Of a stretch of 64,000 bases of DNA, positions 9,375 through 19,437 are shown in pieces. How positions within the stretch are numbered: position 1 is the first letter of the stretch; every line of letters starts with the position of its first letter. Location of the stretch: assembly GCA_963663365.2 (NCBI GenBank), contig CAXXIH010000008.1, positions 1,674,001 to 1,738,000 of the forward strand. The letters run 5' to 3'. The stretch is from G963663365 sp963663365 (GTDB taxonomy: Bacteria > Hinthialibacterota > Hinthialibacteria > Hinthialibacterales > G963663365). Under the pieces are notes generated by a model that was not told the origin of the DNA, made no database searches, and worked only from the letters and a program-made list of their open reading frames with translations. A program made the position numbers and the translations under genes.

Positions 9375-11618
9375 TTAACGACGTTCTGTCCGCCATAATT
9401 TATAGCCTTGTGGAGCGTCATCGGAAAAAAGCAGGGGACAATCATCCAGCAGGGCATGGCCTTCGGAACGCAGCCAATTCTGAGAACGGCCTTCTTCATG
9501 AAAGACAATTCTATCGATCCTATACTTCTCAATCATTTCGGCTAATTGGGCTTGCGTCATCTCCCCACGCACCAATTGCCCGGTGAGAGTCTCGCGTTCT
9601 TGAGCATCAGCGGCGCCCGGAGCCGCATGGAATGAAGGAACGACTACTACGTTATAACCCGTATAGGCCGCCAAGAGCAAAGAATCATACGAATGGCAAA
9701 GGATATTGGCGGAAGGCTCGGAACGGGCGGCAAAAAACGAAATCAGGCCGATCCGGGCCGAATCCCGCACCCGATAAGGCGCTTGTTGGTACATCGGAGC
9801 AGCAGCCGCCTCGCGAATGCGTCTATCGGCCTCAAGCAACGGATTGGCGGCTAAAGCATCCAGCCCGATATATGCACAAACTCCAGTTACCAATAAAACC
9901 GATGCAAAAGATTGGTGCAAAGGCTTTTCTGCGGAGCCCGCGGGAAGGATTCGGGATACGACAAATGCAACACCCACCATTAAACGTTCCAGCGCCCAAC
10001 CGGCAATAAGCGCATGCGGAGCCATTTGCCCTAACCGAATTACTTTATAGATTGAAATTTTATCCTGTAGAAAATGCAAAACCGGAGGGAAAAGATTGAT
10101 TGCATAAGGAAGAAACATCAACACGGCAAGCAGAAGGGCCGCAGCGGCCTTTTTACGCCAAAATAAAAACAAGAGAGGAAAACATAAGGCAAAGGTTAAA
10201 CGAGGCAAACGGCATTCAAACAAGCGTATACCTTGATGCTCAAACAATAGCTGCCATTCCAAACGCCAGGTCGTATCGGCAGTAATCTCTTCCCCGGAAC
10301 GAAAGGATTCGACAAACGGCTGAGGCGGATTTATCAAAAGAGGATTGAGAGATTTGCCCTGGACAAAAAAGGGATTACTCACTTCCTGCAACGTATTCCA
10401 ACGAAGCGAAACAACCAATGCCAGCGGCAGAAGCACAGCGGCCAAAGCCATCATCGTACGAATTCGTTGGGGCCGGTCACCGGCGCCGGGAAGTACGGCC
10501 AACAAAGGCAAGGCGACTGCTGCGCCTCCGGCAAACAGCAACGCATAAAAAATGTGTGTGCCGGCAAGGAGTCCGGCAATGCCGAGAAGCAACACCAACT
10601 GGAGGCGGGCGCCTTCGTTTCGCCAATTCCATAGCAGGTACCAGAGCAACGGTGTCAGAAAATAGAGGGCAACGCCGCCCGGATAGGCGAGGTCGAGTAA
10701 ATCCCCCCGAAACGGCGCCATGCGCCCAACGAGCGCATGGACAGTCACAAAGACCAGAGCGGAACAGAGGCCGACCAAATTGGAGCGAAATAAAACCGTC
10801 CCCAAGCCCCAAAGAACACACACGGATAACGGCAAAAATATGGCCGATAGCAGATGCCAAACATGGGTATATGGCGCACCGGAAAATAACGTGGTCAAAG
10901 CAAGAAACGGGTGATAGAGACTTCCTTGATAACGCGAATCCACCGACTCGCCGCCATAAAGCGGATCATTCACATCCAATACACGCATGTCCAACAAATC
11001 GCGAACATGCGCCAAATGGACAAGCGCATCTTCTTCGACAAATGAACCGACACGCACCAATCCCCAGACCGAAATAAGTGTCGCAGCCAGCAGGATCAAT
11101 CCAACAGCGGTTTGCAGGGCACGGCCAAGCGGATCACATCGGGAAACGGTAACAATCGCGGAATCCGGCTCAACCTCGCCGGAGGCGGGCTTTGAGAGCA
11201 TTTCCTGCACAAGAAGCCCAACCACGCCAAGCCATAACAGAGAAATGTGAATTGCAAACAGTCCCGGCAATCCCAAACCGCACAACCGCGCACATACAAT
11301 TGAAAAGGTGACGCACAACATTCCCAAGGCCATCCGCTGAAGAAAATCGGACAGCCAACAAGGGATTCCTGTGGTGTTTTCGATAGTCCGGCTTTTGGTT
11401 AACGATTCAAAATGAGGGCTGAAATGGATCGGGAAAAAAGAAAGAATCCGGTCGATCAGATACCCTGATCCCCAGACCAGCAAGACCATGGCATTGAAAA
11501 TCCAAATGCCATCGGGCAAACCGAAGCCAAATCCGGTCCAGAAGTGCAATAAAGAGACGAATAACCAGAGCGTGAAAACCACAATCTGTGCTATGGAGCG
11601 TCCGAATCGAGCCCGCAT
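9375..11618 (-). CDS. Large polytopic membrane protein, GT-C-like
   Basis: An integral membrane protein of about 747 residues with roughly 14 or more hydrophobic helices and a soluble C-terminal part (about 600-747). The long periplasmic loop after the first helices carries RYQGSLYHPF, and the tail has a nucleotide-hydrolase-free alpha/beta look (YRIDRIVFHEEG). This layout resembles GT-C/YfhO-type membrane glycosyltransferases of surface glycan pathways, but I see no diagnostic catalytic motif, so the function is unproven. I chose the ATG at 11618, which lies 4 nt after the stop of the upstream hydrolase gene; longer starts would overlap that gene. The two genes probably share a transcript. 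Confidence 0.75.
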   Translation of the reverse strand: MRARFGRSIAQIVVFTLWLFVSLLHFWTGFGFGLPDGIWIFNAMVLLVWGSGYLIDRILSFFPIHFSPHFESLTKSRTIENTTGIPCWLSDFLQRMALGMLCVTFSIVCARLCGLGLPGLFAIHISLLWLGVVGLLVQEMLSKPASGEVEPDSAIVTVSRCDPLGRALQTAVGLILLAATLISVWGLVRVGSFVEEDALVHLAHVRDLLDMRVLDVNDPLYGGESVDSRYQGSLYHPFLALTTLFSGAPYTHVWHLLSAIFLPLSVCVLWGLGTVLFRSNLVGLCSALVFVTVHALVGRMAPFRGDLLDLAYPGGVALYFLTPLLWYLLWNWRNEGARLQLVLLLGIAGLLAGTHIFYALLFAGGAAVALPLLAVLPGAGDRPQRIRTMMALAAVLLPLALVVSLRWNTLQEVSNPFFVQGKSLNPLLINPPQPFVESFRSGEEITADTTWRLEWQLLFEHQGIRLFECRLPRLTFALCFPLLFLFWRKKAAAALLLAVLMFLPYAINLFPPVLHFLQDKISIYKVIRLGQMAPHALIAGWALERLMVGVAFVVSRILPAGSAEKPLHQSFASVLLVTGVCAYIGLDALAANPLLEADRRIREAAAAPMYQQAPYRVRDSARIGLISFFAARSEPSANILCHSYDSLLLAAYTGYNVVVVPSFHAAPGAADAQERETLTGQLVRGEMTQAQLAEMIEKYRIDRIVFHEEGRSQNWLRSEGHALLDDCPLLFSDDAPQGYKLWRTERR

Positions 11619-11622
11619 GAGT

Positions 11623-13398
11623 TCAATGCCGCCACCAACTCTCGACCGCACTTTCATCCGGCAACAAAGGATGCTCACCAACACCGGGGGCAATTACAGG
11701 TAAACGCAAATACCCGGCACTTGAAGCATTGTGCATGATTTCCGTCTGTAATTGTTGCGGATATCCATCTTGACCGATAAAAGCATATTGAGGATTAAGA
11801 TCGAAGCGGGGATAATTACTGTGGCCGATGGACAGACGGATGCGGTGCCCGGTATTGAAAGCGACGGCGGTACTCCAAAGGTCGATTTCATAGCGGTACT
11901 CAAGACCGGGAGTCAGTGGGACACGCTCTTCAAAACCATCGCGGAATCCGGCACGCAAAATGCCATCGCAAACAAGCATGGAACGTCCATCGGGATAAAC
12001 ATCGCTTAGCCTTACCGATAGGTCCATGTCACTCAGATTACAGGAAGCATAAATCACAGCGCTAACCGGCCCGGCAACTTCAAGCGGCAAGGTAAGCGGT
12101 TCGGTTGTAAACGTAATCAGATCCTCGCGCGCTTCCAAAGAGGATTGATCGTAGGGTCCGGCGTCAATCTCAAGATTTGCGCCGCCGTGTGTAGGCAACG
12201 GATTCTGCGGGTCATAGACAAGTTGGGTAAATCCGCCATCCGAGCCCGGCGCAATAGGCTCCAGGCTGCCATCCGGCTGCAAATAAAGTTGAGCCCAATT
12301 GGCCGCAGGGGGCCATTCGGGAGTTTTACGCCATTCATTGCCGGGAGCACCCGACTCTCCGCCGGCCCCCATCAGAAAATAGCGAACAGGCTTTCCATCG
12401 AGCACATCGTTATCATCGCCCTTCAGCCAATAATCAAACCATTCAAGAACCAAATCCACCTCAGCCATATAAGAGATTGTGGAGTCGGTAGGATACGTAA
12501 GTTCACCCTGTTCGGTTTCGGCCTCATTAACATGGGTCCACGGTCCGAGAATCAGACGGTTGTTGCCACGTGCCGCCTCACCGGCAATTGTCTGGCGGCC
12601 TACAAAATCGTTAATCGTGCCCTGCAAGAAAGGATCGTAAAATCCACCGATAAAGAGCGAAGGCGCATCGATAGAGGAAAACCGTGACTCAACATCGTAT
12701 TGGTCCCAAAACCAATCTTTCGTTGTATGAGCCATAAAATCAGGAAGCATGTGCAGACTATCTTGCCCTGCCAGCCAACCGTTTACCAAAGACTGACGAA
12801 ACGCGCCCCCTTGATACGCCGCTTGTCCGTAACCTTGGGTGGCTGCATAGCCGATGGCCTGGCAAGTCAGATGGGGAGGAGCGGCACCGGCCATAAGCCC
12901 TTGGACAATCCCCAACGCGGACGGCCCCCATGTCCCGACTTTTCCATTCGACCAAGAACGGGCGGCAATCCATTCCACCGTGTCATAGCCATCTTGATTT
13001 TCGCCCCAACCGTCATCTTGAAAGACTCGGTCTTCACCCTCTGAATCGTAACGTCCACGCATGTCTTGAACGACAACGGCATAGCCCGCCAGCGAAATCA
13101 AAGTCACGGCCATATCCAATTCATCACGGTCATAGGGCGTGCGAACCAAGATGGTCGGAAAAGGTTCCCCCCAAAACGGCTTGGCAACCGTGGCGGCTAG
13201 GCGGGTGCCATCACGCATTGTGATCCATTCGAAATCGGCTCGGAGACCGGCAGCCTCAAACCTTTCGGCCAGAGACACTCCGGACTCTTGAACAGAAAGC
13301 GGTGAAGCCCCGGCAAGACAAACATCAGGAACAACAAGGGCAAACAAAAAGGCGGCACAAATCAATAAGCAGTGTATTTTTTGCATTGGCATATCCAT
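11623..13398 (-). CDS. Secreted CocE/NonD-family alpha/beta hydrolase (X-Pro dipeptidyl-peptidase-like)
   Basis: A 591-residue serine hydrolase with an N-terminal signal peptide (hydrophobic LLICAAFLFALVV, cleavage near CLAGAS). The catalytic triad of the CocE family is visible: nucleophile Ser160 in GPSALG, Asp255 in GGFYDPF and His289 in GPWTH. The C-terminal jelly-roll domain of X-Pro dipeptidyl-peptidases follows from about residue 400 (VIYASCNLSDMDLSVRLSDVYPDG; FNTGHRIRLSIGHSNYPRFD). Family members cleave amide or ester bonds such as X-Pro peptides, cocaine or acyl-glutarates; the substrate here is unknown. Its last codons sit 4 nt before the start of the next membrane protein gene. Confidence 0.9.
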   Translation of the reverse strand: MDMPMQKIHCLLICAAFLFALVVPDVCLAGASPLSVQESGVSLAERFEAAGLRADFEWITMRDGTRLAATVAKPFWGEPFPTILVRTPYDRDELDMAVTLISLAGYAVVVQDMRGRYDSEGEDRVFQDDGWGENQDGYDTVEWIAARSWSNGKVGTWGPSALGIVQGLMAGAAPPHLTCQAIGYAATQGYGQAAYQGGAFRQSLVNGWLAGQDSLHMLPDFMAHTTKDWFWDQYDVESRFSSIDAPSLFIGGFYDPFLQGTINDFVGRQTIAGEAARGNNRLILGPWTHVNEAETEQGELTYPTDSTISYMAEVDLVLEWFDYWLKGDDNDVLDGKPVRYFLMGAGGESGAPGNEWRKTPEWPPAANWAQLYLQPDGSLEPIAPGSDGGFTQLVYDPQNPLPTHGGANLEIDAGPYDQSSLEAREDLITFTTEPLTLPLEVAGPVSAVIYASCNLSDMDLSVRLSDVYPDGRSMLVCDGILRAGFRDGFEERVPLTPGLEYRYEIDLWSTAVAFNTGHRIRLSIGHSNYPRFDLNPQYAFIGQDGYPQQLQTEIMHNASSAGYLRLPVIAPGVGEHPLLPDESAVESWWRH

Positions 13399-13528
13399 GT
13401 GAGATGACTAAAGCGGGAGTCAGTATAGCGTGAATAGACAGAAGATACTTGAGTCATTTCAGACCGGCATAAAAGGCACGGGCGTTACATAGATTCCGGC
13501 ACGATTCAGCTGATATACTGTCTTTGCC

Positions 13529-13870
13529 ATGCTTAGCCTGCCAAAGACGGTCTATATCTTATTTGAAACCGATCCCCCAAAACCGGCGTGGATGGATATC
13601 GGCGATGTAGGGCCGTTGGCCTTGATTTGGCCAAGCGAATACTCCGCAAGACGTTGGGGCAAAGAACGTGAAGAGACGGAAGCGATAGTCGAACATGCAC
13701 CCAGCGATCTACTCGTGGAAGATTTGCAAGAGGCGGGTTTTGCGGGTTTCGCCTATAACCTGGCTCCGCACGAAAACGGCCCCGGCCCCGATAAGCTGAT
13801 GCTATTTTGGAAACCGGGAATGCTCGCGAATGCCGCTAAAAGCGGAAAAGGAACCGGTGCCGGGAACTAA
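13529..13870 (+). CDS. Small hypothetical protein
   Basis: A 113-residue soluble protein, the only rightward gene in this neighbourhood, divergent from the CocE-type hydrolase and ending 4 bp into the 3' end of the convergent membrane protein gene. It opens with a beta-strand (TVYILFETDPP) and contains LALIWPSEYSARRWG and LVEDLQEAGFAGFAYNL. That layout resembles small DUF2750/SseB-type proteins, but the match is not strong enough to assign. No clear Shine-Dalgarno precedes the ATG, which lowers certainty. Confidence 0.5.
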   Translation: MLSLPKTVYILFETDPPKPAWMDIGDVGPLALIWPSEYSARRWGKEREETEAIVEHAPSDLLVEDLQEAGFAGFAYNLAPHENGPGPDKLMLFWKPGMLANAAKSGKGTGAGN

Positions 13871-15777
13871 GCACCGCCCACCCAAATAATTCTCAAACCA
13901 TTGGACTGCAGGTGGGCGCCCACCTTCCGCACCACATCATCGCTCCAAGGCATGCCTGTCCGTGTATCAATACGGATCGTATCGACTCCGGCCTGCTTCA
14001 ATTCTTGGGCAAGACTTTCGGCCTTTTCGGGCTGCTGCCAGACATCAGGATTCAAAAACGTATAGCGAGTCAAGGTCCGGTCATGTATCAGCTGATAACG
14101 TGAGAATTCACCGATGACCAGCGGATGGTGATGTACGGTCTGCCGGGCCAACTGAGCGCCGATTCTCGATGATGGACGGATGGGCAGTTCTATGACCACA
14201 CCCAAGTTTCCGGATTGAGAATCATCCGATAGCAAAGCCGATTCGACAAGCATTTCGGGCCGGGGATCGGGAGCAATAATTGCACTATGGATCCGCTGGA
14301 GCCATTGGGTTTCAAACGCCATAACAACCAGCAAAACCACCAGAACCAGTTTCAAAATCCCTTTCCGGAGAGTAAAGACTTTGCCAGGCTCTTGCGGAAC
14401 GTGCGTAAACGGCGGCTCATCCCGCCCCAGGCGGGATTCGCCCTCCCCTTGGCCATCTACGAGACGGCGTTTTGAAATCGGTTCTATCAACACGGAACTG
14501 CTTTTGAAAGAAGACAATAGAGAAATTCGATGAACGATATTTTCCGCACCAAGCCATGCCAGAGGAAGAAGTAGTACCCAGCCATACCACATGAAACGCG
14601 CAAAAACGCGCACAGTATCGAATCCGGGAAGTATCGAAAACAGAAATGCAGGCAATAATACGGCCGATTCCCCAATGAATGCCACCGGTCCCAAACTCAG
14701 CAGAAAACAAACCAATGCAACACCCGTATCTTCAACAAATGCAGAATGGGAATAAGGAATTCGCTCGTTGTTTTGGCTTTTGCTGTCAGAAGAAGACTTT
14801 AGGGCACACGCCCCGGCAAGAACCAAAGCCAATACCAAAAGCCCCGGATGGAAGGACCACTCCGATCCGAGCGGACGAGCGGAAAACCAATCCGGCGTCC
14901 AAACATCCCGAATGGAATTGGACCAATGGTGAGCCACGATCAGCGGCGTGCCTTCCGGATCCGGCTCTCCCAACGTTTCCGGCCCAGATGGGTATCTGTA
15001 GGCAGAAACCATAAGAGCCATAAAAAGCACGGCGACAACAAACGCCGCGTAGCGCCGCGGATCAAAATGTCTTTCATGGATAGTGCGGATTATAAGGCTG
15101 CAAAGCACATAAATTCCGATAGCGATTCCGTGGTACCAAGCGGCAAACGATGTCAATAACCATGCAATAAAAAAGAGAAAAACATCTTTGGGCTTTTTCT
15201 TTTCAAGAACTCGATCCCATGCCCATAAAGCCCATCCCAAGAAACCGGTTGAAAAAAGATTCAGATGATTGAGATGACTCAGCCGAAAAGGTCCGGCGGC
15301 GGCAAATACGGCGGTCAGCACAGCACCGCAGTCCGGTGTCCGTTTGGAGGCCCATTTATGGAAGCCCCAGGCTGTAAGCCAGGTATGAAATAGGAACAAA
15401 AAATCATATGCGGCGACCGGCCCCCACAACCGTGTAAACGGCAGGGCGATTAAGCCATTAGCGAGCGACAACGAGTGGCCGTGTAAGCGTATGCCCTCCG
15501 GCGCAAAAACATACTGGGTCCAAAGCGGATTTTGCCCCAAATCACAGAGAGAAAATGAAACCCACCACAGGTTCCAAAGATTCGTTCCATAATCTCCTTC
15601 AAGCGCGCCTCCTACCGGCCTTGACGGCCAGCCTAAAACCACCTGAAAAACCAAAGCAAAAACGAGATATCCGAGAGCGACACGCAACTCTCTACGCAAA
15701 GACAGAGAGCACGACGCAGGAGGGGCCGTACCTTCCGGTGAGCATGTCGAGGATTCGGTTTTGCTTGAAGATTCCAT
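13867..15777 (-). CDS. Polytopic membrane protein, GT-C/YfhO-like, carrying an in-frame repeat insertion
   Basis: A 636-residue inner-membrane protein with about ten or more helices. Its first loop (GDYGTNLWNLWW, then a short stretch with FAPEG and HGHSLSL) and RLSHLNHLNL recur in large membrane glycosyltransferase-like proteins of unknown specificity. A cytosol- or periplasm-facing domain of about 120 residues closes it (RYQLIHDRTLTRYTF). Codons for about residues 432-479 derive from a 144-bp palindromic element that adds a charged, glycine-rich 48-residue stretch before a membrane helix while keeping the frame. A surface-glycan role is inferred from its similarity in layout to the neighbour at 9375-11618. 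Confidence 0.75.
   Translation of the reverse strand: MESSSKTESSTCSPEGTAPPASCSLSLRRELRVALGYLVFALVFQVVLGWPSRPVGGALEGDYGTNLWNLWWVSFSLCDLGQNPLWTQYVFAPEGIRLHGHSLSLANGLIALPFTRLWGPVAAYDFLFLFHTWLTAWGFHKWASKRTPDCGAVLTAVFAAAGPFRLSHLNHLNLFSTGFLGWALWAWDRVLEKKKPKDVFLFFIAWLLTSFAAWYHGIAIGIYVLCSLIIRTIHERHFDPRRYAAFVVAVLFMALMVSAYRYPSGPETLGEPDPEGTPLIVAHHWSNSIRDVWTPDWFSARPLGSEWSFHPGLLVLALVLAGACALKSSSDSKSQNNERIPYSHSAFVEDTGVALVCFLLSLGPVAFIGESAVLLPAFLFSILPGFDTVRVFARFMWYGWVLLLPLAWLGAENIVHRISLLSSFKSSSVLIEPISKRRLVDGQGEGESRLGRDEPPFTHVPQEPGKVFTLRKGILKLVLVVLLVVMAFETQWLQRIHSAIIAPDPRPEMLVESALLSDDSQSGNLGVVIELPIRPSSRIGAQLARQTVHHHPLVIGEFSRYQLIHDRTLTRYTFLNPDVWQQPEKAESLAQELKQAGVDTIRIDTRTGMPWSDDVVRKVGAHLQSNGLRIIWVGGA
14342..14485. 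mobile_element. 144-bp palindromic element, copy 2, inside a coding region
   Basis: This is homologous to the element at 9172-9305. The ends AGAACCAGTTTCAAAATCCC (14342-14361) and the complement of GGCGTTTTGAAATCGGTTCT (14466-14485) match in 16 of 20 positions. The core again contains GGCGGCTCAT, GATTCGCCCTCCCCT and GGCCAT. Its 144 bp are exactly 48 codons and are translated without a stop as part of the membrane protein read leftward. A coding palindromic insertion recalls the Rickettsia RPE elements. No target duplication is obvious at this copy. Confidence 0.7.
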
Positions 15778-15822
15778 GGACAGTGCAGTATTGTCGAATT
15801 TGTATATCCAGGCAAAACGACC

Positions 15823-18165
15823 TTAGGAACCTATGGCATCATCCCGCGATATCTGAACCTGAAGCGGTTTTGAAGTATCCAGATGAACGTCTCTTTGCGG
15901 AAAAGCAATAACAACATCGGCTTCCCGGCAAAGTGCATCGATACGATGACGCAGGTCGCTACGCACCATCAAAGCGCTCGTTTTTTCAACAAGAGCAATC
16001 CAGAAATGAAGTTCAAAATCCAGACTGCTGCTCCCGAACTCATTAAAGATTACAAACGGCTCGGGATATTTCAAAACCAAGGGATGTTCATCTGCGGCCT
16101 TGTAAAGCAGCCGCGCAACTTCTTGAGTTGGCGAACCGTAAGCAACACCGACATTCACTTGGGTACGGATACGGTTATCGCCGAGCGTCCAATTAACCAC
16201 TTTGCTCTCAAGGAATGAGCTATTTGGAACCATGATATCGATGTTGGTAAAACTTCGGACTTGAGTGCAACGCGCACCGATTCGTATAACCGTGCCAAAC
16301 GTGCCATCGACATCGACAACATCGCCAACACGAATCGGCCGTTCAACCTGTAAAATCAATCCGCTGATGAAATTATTAACGATATTTTGGCTGCCAAAAC
16401 CAACACCGATCGCTAAAGCACCGCCCAAGAAGGCAAACAAAGTCAGTGGGATGTTGGCCAACTTTAACGTGAGCAAAAATGTTAGGGTGAGAAACGCGTA
16501 ATAAGCCAACGACTGCAGCGTCTGCGCAGCCATCGGATTCATGGGCATTCTTTGCAGCAGGCGGGCGCCTAAAATGCGGCTTAAGCGTGAAGACAGCATC
16601 AGGCCAATCGACAAAAAGAACAACGCAATAACAAGATTCCGTACGCGGAAGGCGGCTTCGTCCTCTATGCCGAAAAGTTTAAAATACCAAACGGTTTCGA
16701 CCGCACTCCCAATCTTTGATAGTGAATTTTTGAAAAAAGAGCGTTCTACACGATCCTCGATCTCTTTGAGGAGTTTTACATGCAAACGGCGTGACGATTC
16801 AATACTATCAAGGTTATTGGCATAAAGTGAAATCAAGTCCTGAAGCGTTTTTTTCTGCTCGCGCACATTTTGAACGAGGCTTGAAGAAGACTGTCCAAGA
16901 GTCTCGATCTTCGTATCAAGCGTTAAAATATGATTGCGTGCATCAGAGAGTTTCTGTCTCTGGATTTGCGCTTGATCCTCATATTGCTTTAAAATGACCT
17001 GTGTTTCATCACGCCAAGATGTCAAATCCCGGTTTTCAATTTTCTCGTTAATGACCTGGTTACGCCGCTCCCATGCCGTAATACGCTCGCTAATCCTCTG
17101 CTTCTGCATTTCGTGGATTTCGATGGATTCACGAAAACAGTGAAGCCGAGTTTCAAGCAATATCTCCTCTTCCTGGCGTTCGGGGGTTTTGGCTTCCGCC
17201 GAAATTTCCGAAGAACGCAGGTTGGTAAGCACTTCTTCTGTTTTAACTCGATCTTTAGAAGCGCTTTCAAGTTTTTGATCAATTGTTTTCTGTTCGTCGT
17301 TAAGTTTGGCGACCCTTTTATCAAACTCTTGGCGCGTAAAAACAGCACGTTCGTTTATCCATTCATATCGAGCGCGCAACAATTCCAGAAGCGTTTCATG
17401 CTGTTGAACAGCCTTCTCAGCATTTTGACGTTCCAAATCCAAGAGTTGAACTTCAAATCCGGCGGCTTCCTGTTCAAGTTCGGCATTGCGCAGGCGAATA
17501 TCCAATAGGGCCTTAGCCGTCTCATCTCCACCGTCTTGTATTGTTCGTTGTATTTGTTCGCGGAGCCGCTGCTTTTCATCGAGGGTTTTCTTGGCCGTCT
17601 GCAATTTGGTCTTGGCCGTCTCCACCGAGCTGACCAATGTTTTGCCCCGGTCCGCTTCAGCCAACATCGCATCGTGATGTTGATCGGCATCGGCCAGCGT
17701 ATAAGGAGGCTTTTCGGCCGGTCCCGATTGACGAAATGCAATCAATTCCTCCTGAGACTGCCGATGCGTGTTTTCAAGTTCCTCACTGCGTTTAAGAGCG
17801 TTCGCCGTCCGGTCGCAAAGGGAAATTAATTTATCAAGTGCCGCCGCTTGCTGGGTTAACAAATCACGAATTTCAGGAGGCAACTGGGTGGGATCGCTCC
17901 CCATTCTTTGATTAAGCGCTTCACGGTCCGCCGTGAGACTTTCTTTGCGGGCTGCGATCTTCTCAGGGGTTAATTCAGGCACCTGGGTAGAAGGAGTTGC
18001 CGTTGACTCGGCATTCTCGGCAATCTGAAGCGGATTTTGGGCATACGCTACCACCGTAACCGCGGCAATAAGCAATATGGAAATCCAAATCCGCGTATTA
18101 TCCCGCAATCCAATCAAAGCGGGAATTCTGCTGCAAGATGATGTGGACTCTTGATTTAGGTGCAT
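15823..18165 (-). CDS. MscS-family mechanosensitive channel with long coiled-coil N-terminus
   Basis: About 780 residues. A membrane/signal segment (IWISILLIAAVTVVAYAQ) is followed by some 400 residues of glutamine/glutamate-rich coiled coil, probably periplasmic. Then come about four membrane helices and the MscS core: the pore helix FLGGALAIGVGFGSQNIVNN, the beta-domain VERPIRVGDVVDV and VPNSSF. The arrangement is like MscK/MscM-type large MscS channels, which release solutes on hypo-osmotic shock. I chose the ATG at 18165, because longer frames run into the CorA gene. An ATG at 18243, overlapping that gene's last 10 bp, is the alternative. It lies in the same direction just downstream of CorA. 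Confidence 0.85.
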   Translation of the reverse strand: MHLNQESTSSCSRIPALIGLRDNTRIWISILLIAAVTVVAYAQNPLQIAENAESTATPSTQVPELTPEKIAARKESLTADREALNQRMGSDPTQLPPEIRDLLTQQAAALDKLISLCDRTANALKRSEELENTHRQSQEELIAFRQSGPAEKPPYTLADADQHHDAMLAEADRGKTLVSSVETAKTKLQTAKKTLDEKQRLREQIQRTIQDGGDETAKALLDIRLRNAELEQEAAGFEVQLLDLERQNAEKAVQQHETLLELLRARYEWINERAVFTRQEFDKRVAKLNDEQKTIDQKLESASKDRVKTEEVLTNLRSSEISAEAKTPERQEEEILLETRLHCFRESIEIHEMQKQRISERITAWERRNQVINEKIENRDLTSWRDETQVILKQYEDQAQIQRQKLSDARNHILTLDTKIETLGQSSSSLVQNVREQKKTLQDLISLYANNLDSIESSRRLHVKLLKEIEDRVERSFFKNSLSKIGSAVETVWYFKLFGIEDEAAFRVRNLVIALFFLSIGLMLSSRLSRILGARLLQRMPMNPMAAQTLQSLAYYAFLTLTFLLTLKLANIPLTLFAFLGGALAIGVGFGSQNIVNNFISGLILQVERPIRVGDVVDVDGTFGTVIRIGARCTQVRSFTNIDIMVPNSSFLESKVVNWTLGDNRIRTQVNVGVAYGSPTQEVARLLYKAADEHPLVLKYPEPFVIFNEFGSSSLDFELHFWIALVEKTSALMVRSDLRHRIDALCREADVVIAFPQRDVHLDTSKPLQVQISRDDAIGS

Positions 18166-18233
18166 TTGCCTTTTTCGCTCCTGCGCCGGATGCCGATTCA
18201 AACCTGCGCCGTTCCTATTCTGATAGAGCTGTT

Positions 18234-19328
18234 TCAAAACCATCGTTTTCGCCGAAAGTAGACTAGCAGCCCCAATGCGGTAGAAGCCATAAGAGCCAAT
18301 GCAAACGGATAGCCCCAGCGCCAATTCAGCTCGGGCATGTTCCAAATCGATATTCCGGGATTGAAATTCATGCCATAGACACCGGCAATGAAAGTTATGG
18401 GAATGAAAATCGAGGCGAATACCGTCAACACACGCATGGCTTCATTCATGCGATGGCTCATCATGGAAAGATGAAGGTTCATGAGATCACTGCAATAGTC
18501 CTCAAGCGAAAAAACGATATCGCCAATGCGCATAACGTGATCGTGGCAATCGCGAAGATATACACGCGATGCTTCTTCAATCATGCTTAGGTCGGTAGAC
18601 AACAATGTTTCCAGGGATTCCCGCATCGGAAAAACCGACCGGCGCAAAATGCGGAGTTGGCTTTTTACATCGTGAATGGCGACACTCGAATCGTGGCCCG
18701 AACCATTAAAAATTTTGTCTTCCAAAGCCTCCAGCCGCGCTTCCAAGGTATCAACCACAGGAAAATAGTGATCGGCCACGGCATCCAATAACGAGTAGGC
18801 CAAATAGTCCGGCCCGGCATCGCGGATGCGCCCGGCACCTTCTTTTATCCGCCGAATCACGGGTTCAAAGTCGCTGCCGGGTGTCTCTTGAAAGGTCAGG
18901 ACGAAGTTCTTGCCAAAGAAAATGCTTAATTGTTCTGTAAAGATAGGATGACCTGCTTTTACAAGGCGAACCGTTAAAGAAAGATATTCGGAATGGACTT
19001 CGAGTTTAGGACGTTGCCCGGTATGTATGACATCTTCCAACGAGAGCTGATGCAGACCAAACCGTTCGCCCAATGCATAAATCATGCGTGTGTCGCCCAA
19101 TCCCTCAACATGCACCCAGGTTACAGGCCACTTGCCAAGAAAATCGCCTATGCCGGCGGGATCTTCGAGTTCATGCTCTTCAAATCCATCGAGCCCGTAA
19201 CCATAAACCGTTAGCGCGGACGGATGAGCATCCGGATCGATCGTGGGAACACCTGGGGCCGCACCCGGTTTGGTATAGTGGCCGACCATGGTTCTCCGGC
19301 GGCGAAGTCTTCGCGATTTGCGGGACAT
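18234..19328 (-). CDS. corA: CorA-family divalent-cation transporter
   Basis: A 364-residue Mg2+/Co2+/Ni2+ channel-type transporter. A soluble alpha/beta N-terminal domain (about 50-270, with LSLEDVIHTGQRPKLEVHSEYL) precedes two C-terminal membrane helices. The first helix ends in the diagnostic GMN signature (YGMNFNP), and the second is followed by the short basic tail RRKRWF. The length is normal for the family. The ATG at 19328 has AGGAG seven bases upstream; a TTG directly before it is a possible alternative. It is divergent from the nickel/cobalt ECF importer operon, so metal transport genes face each other across a 195-bp shared promoter region. Confidence 0.93.
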   Translation of the reverse strand: MSRKSRRLRRRRTMVGHYTKPGAAPGVPTIDPDAHPSALTVYGYGLDGFEEHELEDPAGIGDFLGKWPVTWVHVEGLGDTRMIYALGERFGLHQLSLEDVIHTGQRPKLEVHSEYLSLTVRLVKAGHPIFTEQLSIFFGKNFVLTFQETPGSDFEPVIRRIKEGAGRIRDAGPDYLAYSLLDAVADHYFPVVDTLEARLEALEDKIFNGSGHDSSVAIHDVKSQLRILRRSVFPMRESLETLLSTDLSMIEEASRVYLRDCHDHVMRIGDIVFSLEDYCSDLMNLHLSMMSHRMNEAMRVLTVFASIFIPITFIAGVYGMNFNPGISIWNMPELNWRWGYPFALALMASTALGLLVYFRRKRWF

Positions 19329-19437
19329 CAATGCACTCCTTGGTTGCTGTATGGGCTCATTCTACAAGAATAAATCCTCTTTGCCGCCAGATACCGCCAA
19401 TCAAGGTTTCAAATTAGTAACATTTCTTCAAGATTGG

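Noticed and set aside
10418..11077. Rightward 219-codon open frame
   Set aside because: It lies wholly opposite the GT-C-like membrane protein. Its Arg/Pro-rich composition is what the complement of hydrophobic codons gives.
18226..18250. Third copy of the palindromic element (CTGTTTCAAAACCA)
   Set aside because: Only about 12 bp resemble the terminal repeat, there is no matching second end or core, and it lies in coding sequence of CorA.
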